64,000 nt of DNA from Dyadobacter luteus. GTDB taxonomy: Bacteria; Bacteroidota; Bacteroidia; Cytophagales; Spirosomataceae. The position numbers and the translations under genes were made by a program. The stretch covers positions 310,001 to 374,000 of the forward strand of contig NZ_QNUL01000004.1 in NCBI RefSeq assembly GCF_003383615.1, read 5' to 3'. Of this stretch, positions 53,575 to 63,346 are shown in pieces (within the stretch, counting starts at the first letter, position 1; each line of letters opens with the position of its first letter). The notes beneath the pieces were generated by a model. That model did no database searches, was not told where the DNA came from, and worked only from the letters and a program-made list of their open reading frames with translations.

Positions 53575-53808
53575 TGATCTTATGTGTTTAAAGTCGCGGC
53601 AATCCAATAGAGCTTGCGGTCTGCAATACTTGCTCTTCTCCTGCAAATTTCAATATTGTATAATTTTAATAAAAAATAAAATTACATAGGTAAATGTAAA
53701 AAAGGGCCTAAAACATCTGTAAACGCGCTTTTTGCTTGTATTTAAAACGGCTTATTGTTGTTTTGGGCAATGATTTGAAAGTTTTTTATATGAAAGGATG
53801 TTATAAAA
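53575..53808. other. upstream part of the 523-base intergenic region before GH28
   Basis: AT-rich, with no supported gene. It lies between the DUF1810 stop and the promoter of the GH28 operon. No terminator-like stem is obvious after DUF1810. Confidence 0.4.
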
Positions 53809-53839
53809 TTTGGTGTATTAATTTTTTGCTATACATTTG
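53809..53839 (+). promoter_or_regulatory. Bacteroidota-type promoter of the GH28-GH20 operon
   Basis: TTTG (53809-53812) and TACATTTG (53832-53839) are separated by 19 bases, matching the Bacteroidota -33 TTTG and -7 TAnnTTTG consensus exactly. Transcription would start near 53846, leaving a leader of about 250 bases before the GH28 ATG. Confidence 0.75.
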
Positions 53840-53842
53840 TGC

Positions 53843-53942
53843 ACGTGCCCGGTACTTTAAATCACTCCTGAAAACCACTTAGGAACTTTACCCGTGTAGC
53901 AGCGGGATATCAATTTTTGAAAAATCGGGTACGTACCCGGTA
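53843..53942. promoter_or_regulatory. two operator-like sites at and after the predicted transcription start
   Basis: ACGTGCCCGGTA (53843-53854) overlaps the predicted start site, and ACGTACCCGGTA (53931-53942) lies 88 bases downstream. The second is part of the perfect palindrome CGGGTACGTACCCG (53926-53939). GC-rich palindromes with a central CG are typical LacI-family operators, and a LacI gene is upstream. Two sites could allow looping repression. Confidence 0.6.
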
Positions 53943-54097
53943 ATTGATGAATTGTTAGTCAGACTTCTGTCGATATAGCCCTAATGGTGCTTGTAGCAGT
54001 TGTAATGTAAGGACTGGGGGTTCACACTATTGTAAGGCGAGCAAAAGCCTTATCAACTTTTTGTGTTTTAATTTGTCAACTTAGCGAGGTTTGTCCT

Positions 54098-55639
54098 ATG
54101 GCTGTTTTGGGAAGATTTATAAAAATTGTAAGCTTCAGTATGCTGCTCTTGCTTGTTTTCGCCCTTGTCTGCGCTTTCGGGCGAGATACAGGCTATGATG
54201 TCCGTGATTTTGGGGCGGTGGGGGATGGGCTTGCAGATAACACAGCATCTATTCAAAGGGCGATAGATTCCTGTGCTAAAAATGGAGGGAAGGTTTATGT
54301 TATTGGAGGGAGGTTTCTTTCGGGAACTTTGGTACTAAAAAGCAATGTCACGATTCACATTGCCGCCGGCGCAACGCTTTTGGGGCAACCCCATACAAGG
54401 TTCTATCCCTATCAGAATTCGGGCATCAGGTTTTATGGCGAGGACTGGGCCAGGCAGGCACTTATTTTCTGTAAGGATCAAAAGAACGTTGGTATTGAGG
54501 GGCTTGGAACCATTGATGGGCAGGGGGACTCATTTGTGGTAACTACAACTAAAAAGCCTGACCGTTACAAAGACAGACCTTATCTTTTATGGTTTGCAGG
54601 CTGTGAGAATGTTCTTGTCACAGGAGTAAGGTTACAGAACTCGGCTTTCTGGATGCAGCATTATCTGGGGTGCACAAATGTGCGTATTGATGGCGTTAAA
54701 ATCTGGAATCATTCCAATAAAAACAACGACATGATTGATATTGACGGGTGTCGTTATGTAACAATATCGAATGTAATCGGAGATTCTGATGACGATGGTA
54801 TCACTATTAAATCTACTTCAGAACTGCCTTCAGAGCATATAACGATCAGTAACTGCGTGCTAAGCAGTCATTGCAGTGCTATTAAGTTTGGCACAGAGTC
54901 TGTTGGGGGCTTTCGTAACATTGCTATTTCGAATTGCGTGATTAAGCCATCAGCTCAGAAGACAACTATTTATGGTAAACCAAAGGGGATCGGCGGACTG
55001 GCAATGGAGATTGTTGACGGTGGAATTATGGAACGTGTGTCAGTAAGTAATCTGGTGATCGATGGAACCGAAGTGCCGCTTTTCATACGTCTTGGAAACA
55101 GGGCCAGAAAACACATTGCGTCCGCGCCGACGCCAGGGCTTGGCAAACTGCGTGATATCAGTATTTCGGATATTCAGGCTACCGGCGCTGGGCTGACAGG
55201 CTGCTCGTTTACAGGTATAAAAGGCGCTTCAATCGAGAACATAACCCTGCGCAATATCAATATTGAGTTCGAAGGAGGCGGAAAGTCATCAGATTCAAAC
55301 AAAGCAGTCCAGGAGCTGGAAGATGCGTATCCAGAGGGTACCATGTTCGGAACGCTTCCTTCTTACGGATTTTATATCAGGCATGCCAAAAACATTAGAA
55401 TGTCCGGAATCTCACTTAGTTATAAGTCCTCCGAGCAGCGTCCGGCATTTTTTCTCTCTGATACACATAATTTTTCCATAACTGATACAGATGTCAAGCC
55501 TGGAATTGGAAAAGATGAAATGGCAGTTGTTGAAAGCAGCTCGAATGGTATGATTACGGCCAAAGGTTTTCACTTTTCGCTGCCTGGTTTGGTCAGAAAA
55601 GATAAACTTTCAAAAAACATTGTAGAAAGAATCGAATAG
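54098..55639 (+). CDS. GH28 family polygalacturonase-like glycosidase
   Basis: A 513-residue exported right-handed beta-helix enzyme; GH28 members hydrolyse galacturonic-acid-containing chains. A signal anchor (VSFSMLLLLVFALVCAFG) precedes the family start YDVRDFGAVGDGLADNTASI. Catalytic residues fit Asp211 (NNDMIDIDG, the NTD site) and Asp232-Asp233 (GDSDDDGITIKS). The usual GHG histidine appears as His258 in SSHCSAIKFG, and an obvious RIK motif is not seen. It is the first gene of the second catabolic operon, with GH20, an unknown enzyme, a TonB receptor, a deaminase-like gene and a transporter. A xylogalacturonan- or rhamnogalacturonan-type role is equally possible. Confidence 0.88.
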   Translation: MAVLGRFIKIVSFSMLLLLVFALVCAFGRDTGYDVRDFGAVGDGLADNTASIQRAIDSCAKNGGKVYVIGGRFLSGTLVLKSNVTIHIAAGATLLGQPHTRFYPYQNSGIRFYGEDWARQALIFCKDQKNVGIEGLGTIDGQGDSFVVTTTKKPDRYKDRPYLLWFAGCENVLVTGVRLQNSAFWMQHYLGCTNVRIDGVKIWNHSNKNNDMIDIDGCRYVTISNVIGDSDDDGITIKSTSELPSEHITISNCVLSSHCSAIKFGTESVGGFRNIAISNCVIKPSAQKTTIYGKPKGIGGLAMEIVDGGIMERVSVSNLVIDGTEVPLFIRLGNRARKHIASAPTPGLGKLRDISISDIQATGAGLTGCSFTGIKGASIENITLRNINIEFEGGGKSSDSNKAVQELEDAYPEGTMFGTLPSYGFYIRHAKNIRMSGISLSYKSSEQRPAFFLSDTHNFSITDTDVKPGIGKDEMAVVESSSNGMITAKGFHFSLPGLVRKDKLSKNIVERIE

Positions 55640-55691
55640 GTGACAGTTTAGGGTGCGTATAGTTATAATAGTTAGTTATTAAGACGGCAGC

Positions 55692-58307
55692 GTGATGGTA
55701 AAAAATATTCTGTACTTTTTGATTGTAGCGCTATTCTGGTCGGTAGCGACATCTGCGCGGGCAAGTATTGGGTCGTATGCTAATCGGGGATTAGCAGAAG
55801 ATACGGTTTTGAACAGCTTACCGGTTTTGCCCTACCCACAATACGTTTCTGGTGGTAGTGGGGTCTTTCAGGCTTTCTCCAGTATTGAAGTAAAATCGGC
55901 TGGTCTGAGTGCTCAACAGTCCCGAAGGCTAAAAGAGCATCTGAAGACGGTTAGCGATGAAACAAAACAAATCAAAGTAAAAGGAACTCTTCATATTGAG
56001 CTCTTACTGCTCTCCCAGGTTCAAAACGGACAGGGGGCGTTTTGGGATAAGGCAAAGACTTACAAAGACAGCATTGGAACACAAGGTTACATCTTGTCAG
56101 CTGAAAACAGCAAAGTTATAATCAGTGCTCAAAGTGAAACAGGGCTTTTTTATGGTCTTCAGACGCTAAAACAACTACTGAGATCAAATTTTAGTAAGCA
56201 GGTATTTATAGCAGACTGGCCCGCTTACCAGGTAAGGGTTGTGTTCGATGATATCAGCCGGGGGCCTATTTCCAAAGTTGATTACATCAAAAAGCAAATT
56301 GAAAGATTGGCAGAACAAAAGATCAACTACCTTTCCTTTTATATCGAGCACGTGGTCAAGACTGTCTCGCACCCCGGCTTTGCTCCTGAAAACGGCAATC
56401 TGACCATTGCCCAGATCAAAGAGCTGTCAGCGTATGCGGAAAAATACCATATGAAGCTGATCGGCAGTTTTCAGTCCTTTGGGCATTTCGAGAAGATTCT
56501 TGCCCTGGATCAATACCGCAGCATGGGAGAGACTCCCTCACTGATATCTCCACTCGATCCGAAAGCCAGACAATTTTTGAAGGATGTGATCGGGGAGCTT
56601 TGCGAGGCTTTCAGCGCGGAGTGGTTCAATGTGAACTGTGATGAGACTTTCGATCTTAACAAGGGTAAATCAAAAGAGTATATCGATAGCATAGGTGCTG
56701 ACCGATTCTATGCTGATCATCTCAACTTTCTGTACGATGTATTAAAAGGCCATAACAAAAAAATGATGATGTGGGGCGACGTAGCGCTTCAACATGAGAG
56801 TATTCTGGATATGCTGCCCAAGGATGTGGTTTATCTGAGCTGGGAGTATGGCGCGAACAATGATTACGCTAAATGGATCAGGCCCTTTGCCAGCCGCGGG
56901 CTGGAATATATGGTGTGTCCGGGTATACTTAATTCTTACAGGATGTTTCCTGATATGAATATGGCCAAATCTAACATCAACGGGTTTTTATCAGAGGGTA
57001 AAAAAAGCGGGGCGACAGGCGCGTTTACTACACTTTGGGACGATGGGGGTGCCTACCTGTTTTCTGTGGACTGGTATGGTGTTTATTACGCGGCAGAGAA
57101 AAGCTGGAATCTTCAAAAAAAGAATGAGACTTCTTTCGATCAGCGCTACACTGCAGTTGCTTACAAGTCAGATAACGTTAACTATGTGAAGGCTGTTAAT
57201 AAACTCTTGCAGCTGAGGAGTCTTGCTTTGACTTACAATATGAATGATCTTGTATGGCATCAACAGATACTTCCAAAACAATCAAAGCAACTTTGGCTCA
57301 ATAACCAGGATGTGACGGCGGCACAAAAGATTCTGCGCGAGGCTTCTGAACTTCTTAGTGGTAGCCACGCGTCGATCAATCTGGCTGACATTACTGCCCT
57401 GCAGCAAACCATTGCCCAGTACCAGATTTTGATGGATTCCCGTCAGTTGGTAGCCAGCGTTGGCAATAATTACAAGACAGCCTCGAAAATCCAACAGACC
57501 GACGCTGCCGGCAGCGTCAGGCTTCTTAGCGAGTCAGCAGATTCGATTGGCCTGCTGGCTGGTCGTTACAACGCTCTTGCTGCTAATTTTGAGAAGCTGT
57601 GGCTTGCTGAAAACCAGCCCTATTGGCTTGATGTGGTGCTGCAATCCTATAAAAGCAAGGCGACTGCACTCACAGAACTGGAAATGTCTCTAAGAAAACT
57701 TGCCGGCACCCAGGCTCAGACCGCGTTGCCTTCGCCGGGTGCTATCGGTGCTGACATTGTGCAGACTCCCCACAGCTATTTTCAGTACTGGCTTTTGGCA
57801 GGGCCCTTCCCAACAGAGAAGCAAGGGGTTGTTCCTGACTTTATGTTTTCTGAAAGCAAAGAGTATGACAAGCCACCAATTCCGGGAGCGATTGCTGTTT
57901 ATCAGAACAAGAACTACCGATGGAAAAAGTTTGCCTCCGACACTGGCGGCCCGGTTGAGCTGGAAGACTACTTTGGGGGCAAATCAAGAGCGGCAGCATA
58001 TGCCTACTGTACTTTGAATGTAACAGGACAGCAGGTAAGTGAGCTTTTTGTAAAAGCTGCTCAGGGCGCCGAGGTATTTTGTGATGGGGAAAAAGTGGGA
58101 GTTATCACCTTAGATCAGACCGATTCAGGTGAGATGCGAATACCGTTGATCTTGAAAAAAGGAAACCATCAGATTTTATTAAAACTACCCGCAGATGATG
58201 CCACCCCTTGGAATTTTAGCTTCCGGCTTGGAAACACGGTTCAGGTCGTCAACAGTAAACACAAATATCAGACTAACTCTAAAAACAAGACTTATGAAGC
58301 AGAATAG
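55692..58307 (+). CDS. GH20 family beta-N-acetylhexosaminidase
   Basis: An 871-residue exported glycosidase. A signal peptide ends near TSARAS; residues about 40-180 form the GH20 N-terminal alpha/beta domain (PVLPYPQYVSGGSGVFQAFS, TGLFYGLQTLKQLL). The TIM barrel follows (VFDDISRGPISKVDYIKKQI, FQSFGHFEKIL), with the catalytic pair Asp317-Glu318 in FNVNCDETFDLNKGKSKE. The C-terminal 300 residues are helical and then beta-rich (YFQYWLLAGPFP, FVKAAQGAEVFCDGEKVG), probably a binding module. It removes terminal GlcNAc or GalNAc. Its end overlaps the next gene start by 14 bases, so the two are translationally coupled. Confidence 0.88.
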   Translation: MMVKNILYFLIVALFWSVATSARASIGSYANRGLAEDTVLNSLPVLPYPQYVSGGSGVFQAFSSIEVKSAGLSAQQSRRLKEHLKTVSDETKQIKVKGTLHIELLLLSQVQNGQGAFWDKAKTYKDSIGTQGYILSAENSKVIISAQSETGLFYGLQTLKQLLRSNFSKQVFIADWPAYQVRVVFDDISRGPISKVDYIKKQIERLAEQKINYLSFYIEHVVKTVSHPGFAPENGNLTIAQIKELSAYAEKYHMKLIGSFQSFGHFEKILALDQYRSMGETPSLISPLDPKARQFLKDVIGELCEAFSAEWFNVNCDETFDLNKGKSKEYIDSIGADRFYADHLNFLYDVLKGHNKKMMMWGDVALQHESILDMLPKDVVYLSWEYGANNDYAKWIRPFASRGLEYMVCPGILNSYRMFPDMNMAKSNINGFLSEGKKSGATGAFTTLWDDGGAYLFSVDWYGVYYAAEKSWNLQKKNETSFDQRYTAVAYKSDNVNYVKAVNKLLQLRSLALTYNMNDLVWHQQILPKQSKQLWLNNQDVTAAQKILREASELLSGSHASINLADITALQQTIAQYQILMDSRQLVASVGNNYKTASKIQQTDAAGSVRLLSESADSIGLLAGRYNALAANFEKLWLAENQPYWLDVVLQSYKSKATALTELEMSLRKLAGTQAQTALPSPGAIGADIVQTPHSYFQYWLLAGPFPTEKQGVVPDFMFSESKEYDKPPIPGAIAVYQNKNYRWKKFASDTGGPVELEDYFGGKSRAAAYAYCTLNVTGQQVSELFVKAAQGAEVFCDGEKVGVITLDQTDSGEMRIPLILKKGNHQILLKLPADDATPWNFSFRLGNTVQVVNSKHKYQTNSKNKTYEAE

Positions 58308-59541
58308 ATCGCGGTTTTATATACTACTATGGCTGGCTTTGTCAGTTGCGACAACTGTTGCTGAGGCTCAGAGTGAAAAGCCGCAGGTAAGCCTTGCAGT
58401 TGATCAGATTGCCAGATATGTCTCTGATGTAATTCTGGACGCGGAAGGTAAATCCAGATGCGATTACAATATGACCGAGGGTAAATGGTATGATTACGAG
58501 GTTCCCTGGCATACTGGGCAGGCTGTGAATGCGCTGCTGGCTGCCTATAAGCATACGGGTAGCAAAAAATACCTGACTGCAGCCATCAAGGCGGGAGACT
58601 ATTGGGCAGGACTTCAGATCAAAGAACATCCTGTTTTGAAAGGTATGGTTAATGCAAGACATGGCGATTCGATAGGAGAAGATTACATCGTGTTTGCTAC
58701 CGTATCTGATGGCACCCCGGGAATCTATGAGCTATCCAGGGTTACTAAAAATCCTAAGTATGCCAAAGTAGCAACGTCTGCTGCCTACTGGATGATTAAA
58801 AATATGTATGATGCTGACAAGGGGATCTGTTATGATAACATAGATGTTAAAACCGGAGAAGTACTTAAAGAGTATAGCCCGTTTTGGAAAGACAAAGGCC
58901 AACAGAGTCTGTTTGACGTGTCGCGTCCGAATACTGAAGGGTCTTTGTTTAAGGATGCTTTTGAGTTTTCTAAAGACAGTCAGTTCAAGGATGCTTTTAT
59001 TAATCTTTGTAACAGTCTTTTGGAAAAACAAGGACCAGAAGGCGTTTGGATGAGCTTTATGCCCAATTCAGTTGAAGCCAGGTCATTCCACCCGCGTTTT
59101 TCTCTTTGGTATGCCGAATCATTGATCGAAGCTTTCAATCTGACTGGCGACCGAAAGTATCTTGATGGGGCCGCGCGAACAGCTGAAGTTTTTGCTGCAG
59201 CCCAGCAGAAAGACGGGACAATATTTTATGATAATTACCTGAACGGAAGATTGCCCGACAAGGGGTCAGTGACCGGGTCTGCATCAGCGCTTGCTGGCAT
59301 TGTCTGGATCAAACTTGTGCAAAACGGCTACAAGCAGTTTGAGGGTAACATCGAAAGGTCGACTATCTGGATCCTGCAAAACCGCTATGCTCAGAACCAT
59401 CCCGATCCGAACCTGAGAGGAGCTGTGCTCGAAACCCGCACACGTTTCAGGAAAGGTAAGGTATGGCTAACTAACCGTGATACAGGCAGCATCTTTGCGC
59501 TACGTTTTCTAGTAGATTATTCCCAATACAAGTTCAAATAA
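58294..59541 (+). CDS. exported (alpha/alpha)-barrel-like protein of unknown activity
   Basis: A 415-residue protein with a signal peptide (ending TTVAEAQ). The rest is a series of paired helices typical of (alpha/alpha)6 toroids: WHTGQAVNALLAAYKHTGSK, GIYELSRVTKNPKYAKVATS, FSLWYAESLIEAFNLTGDRK and SVTGSASALAGIVWIKLV. This resembles polysaccharide lyases, unsaturated glucuronyl hydrolases (GH88/GH105) or epimerases, but I cannot assign a family and no diagnostic catalytic motif is evident. ATG 58294 overlaps the GH20 stop (58305-58307); the open frame reaches 58195 inside GH20. Operon position points to a role in breaking the same glycan. Confidence 0.8.
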   Translation: MKQNRSRFYILLWLALSVATTVAEAQSEKPQVSLAVDQIARYVSDVILDAEGKSRCDYNMTEGKWYDYEVPWHTGQAVNALLAAYKHTGSKKYLTAAIKAGDYWAGLQIKEHPVLKGMVNARHGDSIGEDYIVFATVSDGTPGIYELSRVTKNPKYAKVATSAAYWMIKNMYDADKGICYDNIDVKTGEVLKEYSPFWKDKGQQSLFDVSRPNTEGSLFKDAFEFSKDSQFKDAFINLCNSLLEKQGPEGVWMSFMPNSVEARSFHPRFSLWYAESLIEAFNLTGDRKYLDGAARTAEVFAAAQQKDGTIFYDNYLNGRLPDKGSVTGSASALAGIVWIKLVQNGYKQFEGNIERSTIWILQNRYAQNHPDPNLRGAVLETRTRFRKGKVWLTNRDTGSIFALRFLVDYSQYKFK

Positions 59542-59578
59542 ATCCTTCAATCTTTTATCGCTGTTTCCTTATTGTAGT

Positions 59579-62419
59579 ATGAAAAATTTACTCAAAAATC
59601 TCAGTGCCTTTCGGGGTTTACTGCTGGGCATGCTGGCTCTGGCCGGTTCGGTCTGCAGTGTATTTGCGCAGCAAAACACAGGAAATATCAAAGGGCAGAT
59701 TACAGGTAGTAGCGGAGAGATTCTTCCCGGCGCGTCGGTATTTATCAAAGGTACTACCTATGGTGTAGCGACTGATCTTTCAGGAAATTATACACTTTTG
59801 AATGTGCCTGTCGGCGAACAGATTATTTCGGTTGTCTATATGGGTTTTAAGTCCTCTGAACAAAATGTGAGCGTCGTTGGGGGCAGAACCGTGTTTCTGA
59901 ATGTAAGGATGAGCTCGGATGATCTGAATCTGAGCGAGGTGACTGTAACTGCCGCTCAGGAAGGACAAAGAAAAGCTCTGAATCAACAACGAAATTCTGA
60001 CAATATCAAACAGGTTATATCTGCTGATCTGATGGGGCGATTTCCTGATCTGAACGTAGCAGAGTCGTTGCAGCGTCTGCCTGGGGTCACCATAGGCAGA
60101 AACAGCAGTGGGGAAGGGGCTACGGTTCAGATGAGAGGAACGCCGGGAAACTTTACAAACATTAACGTGAACGGAGAGCAGATCATGGGAACCCAGGAGG
60201 ACGGCTCACGGAATGCTCAGCTGGATGTGATTCCGGTTAATGTGCTTTCTTCTATGGAGGTGGTCAAAACTCTGACTCCGGATCTGGACGGAGATGCAAT
60301 TGCAGGGGTGATCAATATGAAGACGCCTACGGCCAGCTCGCTTCAGCCTAAATTATCGGTTGATTTAGGAGCAGGTTACAATAATCTTCGTAGCAATCTG
60401 AACGGAATCGGAAATATCTCGGCGGGCAAGCGCTTTTTTGCTAACGATAAAAATCCGAATGGCAGGCTCGGGATCATGGCCACAGGAAGCTATTTCAGAA
60501 CCAAAAATGGCTACGATGAGATACGGGCTCAGGTTTGGGAGGCCAATGATTACGGCAAAGGGAGTATCTATTTTCCGACAGACATCAGGCTGTTGTATGT
60601 TGAAAACCAGCGCACAAGGACTGGGACATCGGCTACAATTGATTACAGCTTCAGTCCGACGACAAACATTATCGCCAATGTGATGTACAGCAATCACTTC
60701 AATGAGCTGACCCGGTATCGGAAGAGAACCCGGATGCAGACGGCGAGAAACGTTCTGACAGAACAGGGAGAGTATACCAACTCACGGGGCCGTGGTTACA
60801 ATGAGATCAAGTCTGCCACAGAGGACAACAGTAGCTTGAACTTTAACATTCAAGGGGAGACTGTGATAGGCTCTGTGAAGCTGGATGCGGGTGTTTTTAT
60901 GAACGAGTCCGAGTTTGTGAACAGATCAGGTATTTATAATTTCATCACCGGAAATATTCCGCTTGCCATATCTGACATCAGTACTGACTACCTGTCAGCT
61001 TATGGGACTGACTGGAAAAATAACGCCTCGCTTTATACCTACAACACAGTAGAAAGAGACTGGTGGAACACGAAAGGTAAAAACCTTACAGCCCGTCTTA
61101 ATGCAAGTGTACCTTATAAGATCGGAAACAACTCAGCCTTTTTTAAGGCAGGAGCGAAAGTTAAGCGCATGCACAACCAGCGCTCACGGCCGGATGAAAC
61201 CGTGGTTACAACTTACGCAGGAGCGGCTGCAGCGGGGAATCTTACCAACTTCAGCGGTAACCCTGAGATCTCTTCTGATCTTTTGGATGGGAATACCAAT
61301 TTCGGCCTTGGCGTAGATAAGGACAAAACAATCAGTTTTCTGGATCAGAATCTGGGAACAGCGCTTTTCCCTATCAATGTGGGAGCGACCAGAAACAGTA
61401 TCGACTCTTATTACTACGATGCAGTTGAAACTGTTTCATCGGGTTATATCATGAACAGGATTCAGTTTAATAAGCTGATGTTTCTTGTGGGAGCTCGCAT
61501 CGAACAAACCAAGGTAGATTACAAGGGGAATGTTATTCAAACTGATGTAGACGGTAATTGGGTATCTACAACACCGAACCAGAAAAAGAATGATTACATC
61601 AAGGTGCTTCCCAACATCCAGTTTAAATATGATCTGGATAAATCCTCCTTGCTGCGCGCTGCTTTGACCTATGGTTATTCACGTCCCAACTTTGTAGATC
61701 TGGTGCCGGGGCGTGTGATTAGTCTTTTGAGCGAGACGGTCACTGATGGAAATCCTGAACTACAGCCTGCATTTGCAACCAACTTTGATCTAATGTATGA
61801 GAAGTATCTGAGTAATCTTGGAATTATATCAGGTGGACTCTTTTACAAGAAAATCAATAAGTTCCAATACAATAGCGTCTTTGCGCTGGCAGGTGATGAA
61901 TTCGAAGGCGCTGAGCGCTACACTGGCTGGAGATGGTTCAGAACCCTGAATGGAAACACTGCCAATGTGTATGGAATGGAGCTAAACCTTCAGGCCAACC
62001 TTACTTTCCTTCCGGGCATTCTTAAAGGTCTTTCGGTGCTTGCCAACTATACCTATACGCATTCAAATGCAGATGCGCAGTTCCGTAAGGATCTTAGACT
62101 GCCAGGTCAGGCTAAGCATACAGCCAACGGCTCACTTTCTTTCAACCATAAGCGTTTGACGATGCAGGCGAATCTGAACTACAACGGTTCTTACACGGTG
62201 CTTTTGGGTGATCAGGATGCAACTGATGTGATACGTCACGACAGAATTCAGATAGATGCCAACGCCTCTTACCGCATTACGGATAAAATCTCAATCTATG
62301 CAGAAGCGCAAAACATCGGGAAGGCTCCCCAGGTCGATTATTTCGGAGAGCGGGATAGAATCTATCAAAAGCAGTTTTATTCTTTCTGGGGACGGGCTGG
62401 TGTAAAGCTAAGATTTTAG
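59579..62419 (+). CDS. TonB-dependent receptor without a SusD partner
   Basis: A 946-residue outer-membrane receptor. A signal peptide (SVCSVFAQ) is followed by a CarboxypepD_reg-like domain (NIKGQITGSSGEILPGASVF), the plug (DLMGRFPDLNVAESLQRLPG, VQMRGTPGNFTNINVNGEQI, MEVVKTLTPDLDGDAIAGVI) and a barrel ending YSFWGRAGVKLRF. The FPDLNVAESLQRLPG plug is typical of the TBDT class used for oligosaccharides in the absence of SusD, as in Caulobacter/Xanthomonas-type systems. It lies between the glycosidases and the deaminase-like gene on the same strand, so it probably imports the products of GH28/GH20 digestion. Confidence 0.94.
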   Translation: MKNLLKNLSAFRGLLLGMLALAGSVCSVFAQQNTGNIKGQITGSSGEILPGASVFIKGTTYGVATDLSGNYTLLNVPVGEQIISVVYMGFKSSEQNVSVVGGRTVFLNVRMSSDDLNLSEVTVTAAQEGQRKALNQQRNSDNIKQVISADLMGRFPDLNVAESLQRLPGVTIGRNSSGEGATVQMRGTPGNFTNINVNGEQIMGTQEDGSRNAQLDVIPVNVLSSMEVVKTLTPDLDGDAIAGVINMKTPTASSLQPKLSVDLGAGYNNLRSNLNGIGNISAGKRFFANDKNPNGRLGIMATGSYFRTKNGYDEIRAQVWEANDYGKGSIYFPTDIRLLYVENQRTRTGTSATIDYSFSPTTNIIANVMYSNHFNELTRYRKRTRMQTARNVLTEQGEYTNSRGRGYNEIKSATEDNSSLNFNIQGETVIGSVKLDAGVFMNESEFVNRSGIYNFITGNIPLAISDISTDYLSAYGTDWKNNASLYTYNTVERDWWNTKGKNLTARLNASVPYKIGNNSAFFKAGAKVKRMHNQRSRPDETVVTTYAGAAAAGNLTNFSGNPEISSDLLDGNTNFGLGVDKDKTISFLDQNLGTALFPINVGATRNSIDSYYYDAVETVSSGYIMNRIQFNKLMFLVGARIEQTKVDYKGNVIQTDVDGNWVSTTPNQKKNDYIKVLPNIQFKYDLDKSSLLRAALTYGYSRPNFVDLVPGRVISLLSETVTDGNPELQPAFATNFDLMYEKYLSNLGIISGGLFYKKINKFQYNSVFALAGDEFEGAERYTGWRWFRTLNGNTANVYGMELNLQANLTFLPGILKGLSVLANYTYTHSNADAQFRKDLRLPGQAKHTANGSLSFNHKRLTMQANLNYNGSYTVLLGDQDATDVIRHDRIQIDANASYRITDKISIYAEAQNIGKAPQVDYFGERDRIYQKQFYSFWGRAGVKLRF

Positions 62420-62472
62420 AGAAATAAAAATCAAATACTCACGTAACAGACAATAATTTAAATTCACACAAA

Positions 62473-63273
62473 ATGACAATGATTAAAAAGGGCACGGCAG
62501 CAGAGTTGAATGTAGTTGTTTTTGAAAACAGAGACCAGCTTGGGCAGTATGCCGCTGAGGCGGTTGCTGAAAAAATAAATGAGCTGTTAAAAAGCCAACA
62601 GTCGGTAAACATCATATTTGCTGCAGCCGCTTCACAGAACGAGTTTTTAGCAACACTTATAAAACTTGATGTGGATTGGACGCGTGTGAATGCCTTTCAT
62701 ATGGATGAATATATAGGACTTGCAAGAGGAGCAAAACAACACTTTTCTCATTTTCTTTCAGAGAAAATTTTTGATAGAGTACCGTTTGCAAATGTATTCT
62801 GCCTGGATGGTAGCGCCAGTGATACAAAAGCAGAGTGCGAGCGTTACGAAGCTTTACTGCTGAAGTATCCTACCGATATCACCTGCATGGGGATAGGGGA
62901 GAACACGCACCTGGCCTTCAACGACCCTTATATTGCAGATTTTAACGAGGACAGGTTGGTAAAAGTCGTTGAGCTTGCTGTCGAAAGCCGGCAGCAGCAA
63001 GTAAATGAAGACTGCTTCGATACGCTTGACCAGGTTCCTGAGTTTGCTTATACGCTAAGCGTTCCAGCTCTTTTGAAAGCCAAATACATCTACAGCATGG
63101 TTCCCGGCTCATCAAAAGCACAGGCGGTTTTTTATACATTAAATGACGATATTTCAGAAAAGTATCCATCAACGATTCTGCGCACGCTGCCGAATGCTTA
63201 CCTGCTGCTTGATCAGGATAGTTTTGAGCTTGTAGAAACTGAAGCAGAAATTTCACCGGTACTTTTTGACTGA
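62473..63273 (+). CDS. glucosamine-6-phosphate deaminase-like protein with altered active-site loop
   Basis: A 266-residue cytoplasmic enzyme of the NagB/6-phosphogluconolactonase family. Shared motifs are NAFHMDEYIGL (Asp78, matching the catalytic base Asp72 of E. coli NagB) and MGIGENTHLAFNDP. In E. coli this loop is GVGNDGHIAFNEP; here the ring-opening His is kept (His146) but Asp141 is replaced by Asn144 and Glu148 by Asp151. A GEN-type loop occurs in a distinct Bacteroidota subgroup annotated as deaminase, so activity on GlcN6P, GalN6P or another amino-sugar phosphate is possible. It would convert the amino sugar released by the GH20 enzyme for glycolysis. Confidence 0.85.
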   Translation: MTMIKKGTAAELNVVVFENRDQLGQYAAEAVAEKINELLKSQQSVNIIFAAAASQNEFLATLIKLDVDWTRVNAFHMDEYIGLARGAKQHFSHFLSEKIFDRVPFANVFCLDGSASDTKAECERYEALLLKYPTDITCMGIGENTHLAFNDPYIADFNEDRLVKVVELAVESRQQQVNEDCFDTLDQVPEFAYTLSVPALLKAKYIYSMVPGSSKAQAVFYTLNDDISEKYPSTILRTLPNAYLLLDQDSFELVETEAEISPVLFD

Positions 63274-63279
63274 TCTTAT

Positions 63280-63300
63280 GGCCCGGTCAAAGGCCGGGCC
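63280..63300 (+). terminator. GC-rich hairpin between deaminase and transporter genes
   Basis: GGCCCGG (63280-63286) pairs with CCGGGCC (63294-63300) around TCAAAGG, seven bases after the deaminase stop. There is no T-run, so it may stabilise or attenuate the transcript rather than end it. Confidence 0.5.
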
Positions 63301-63346
63301 TGTCCGAAAACAAAATCAGGCTTTATAGCTGTTTTAAAACCCGACT

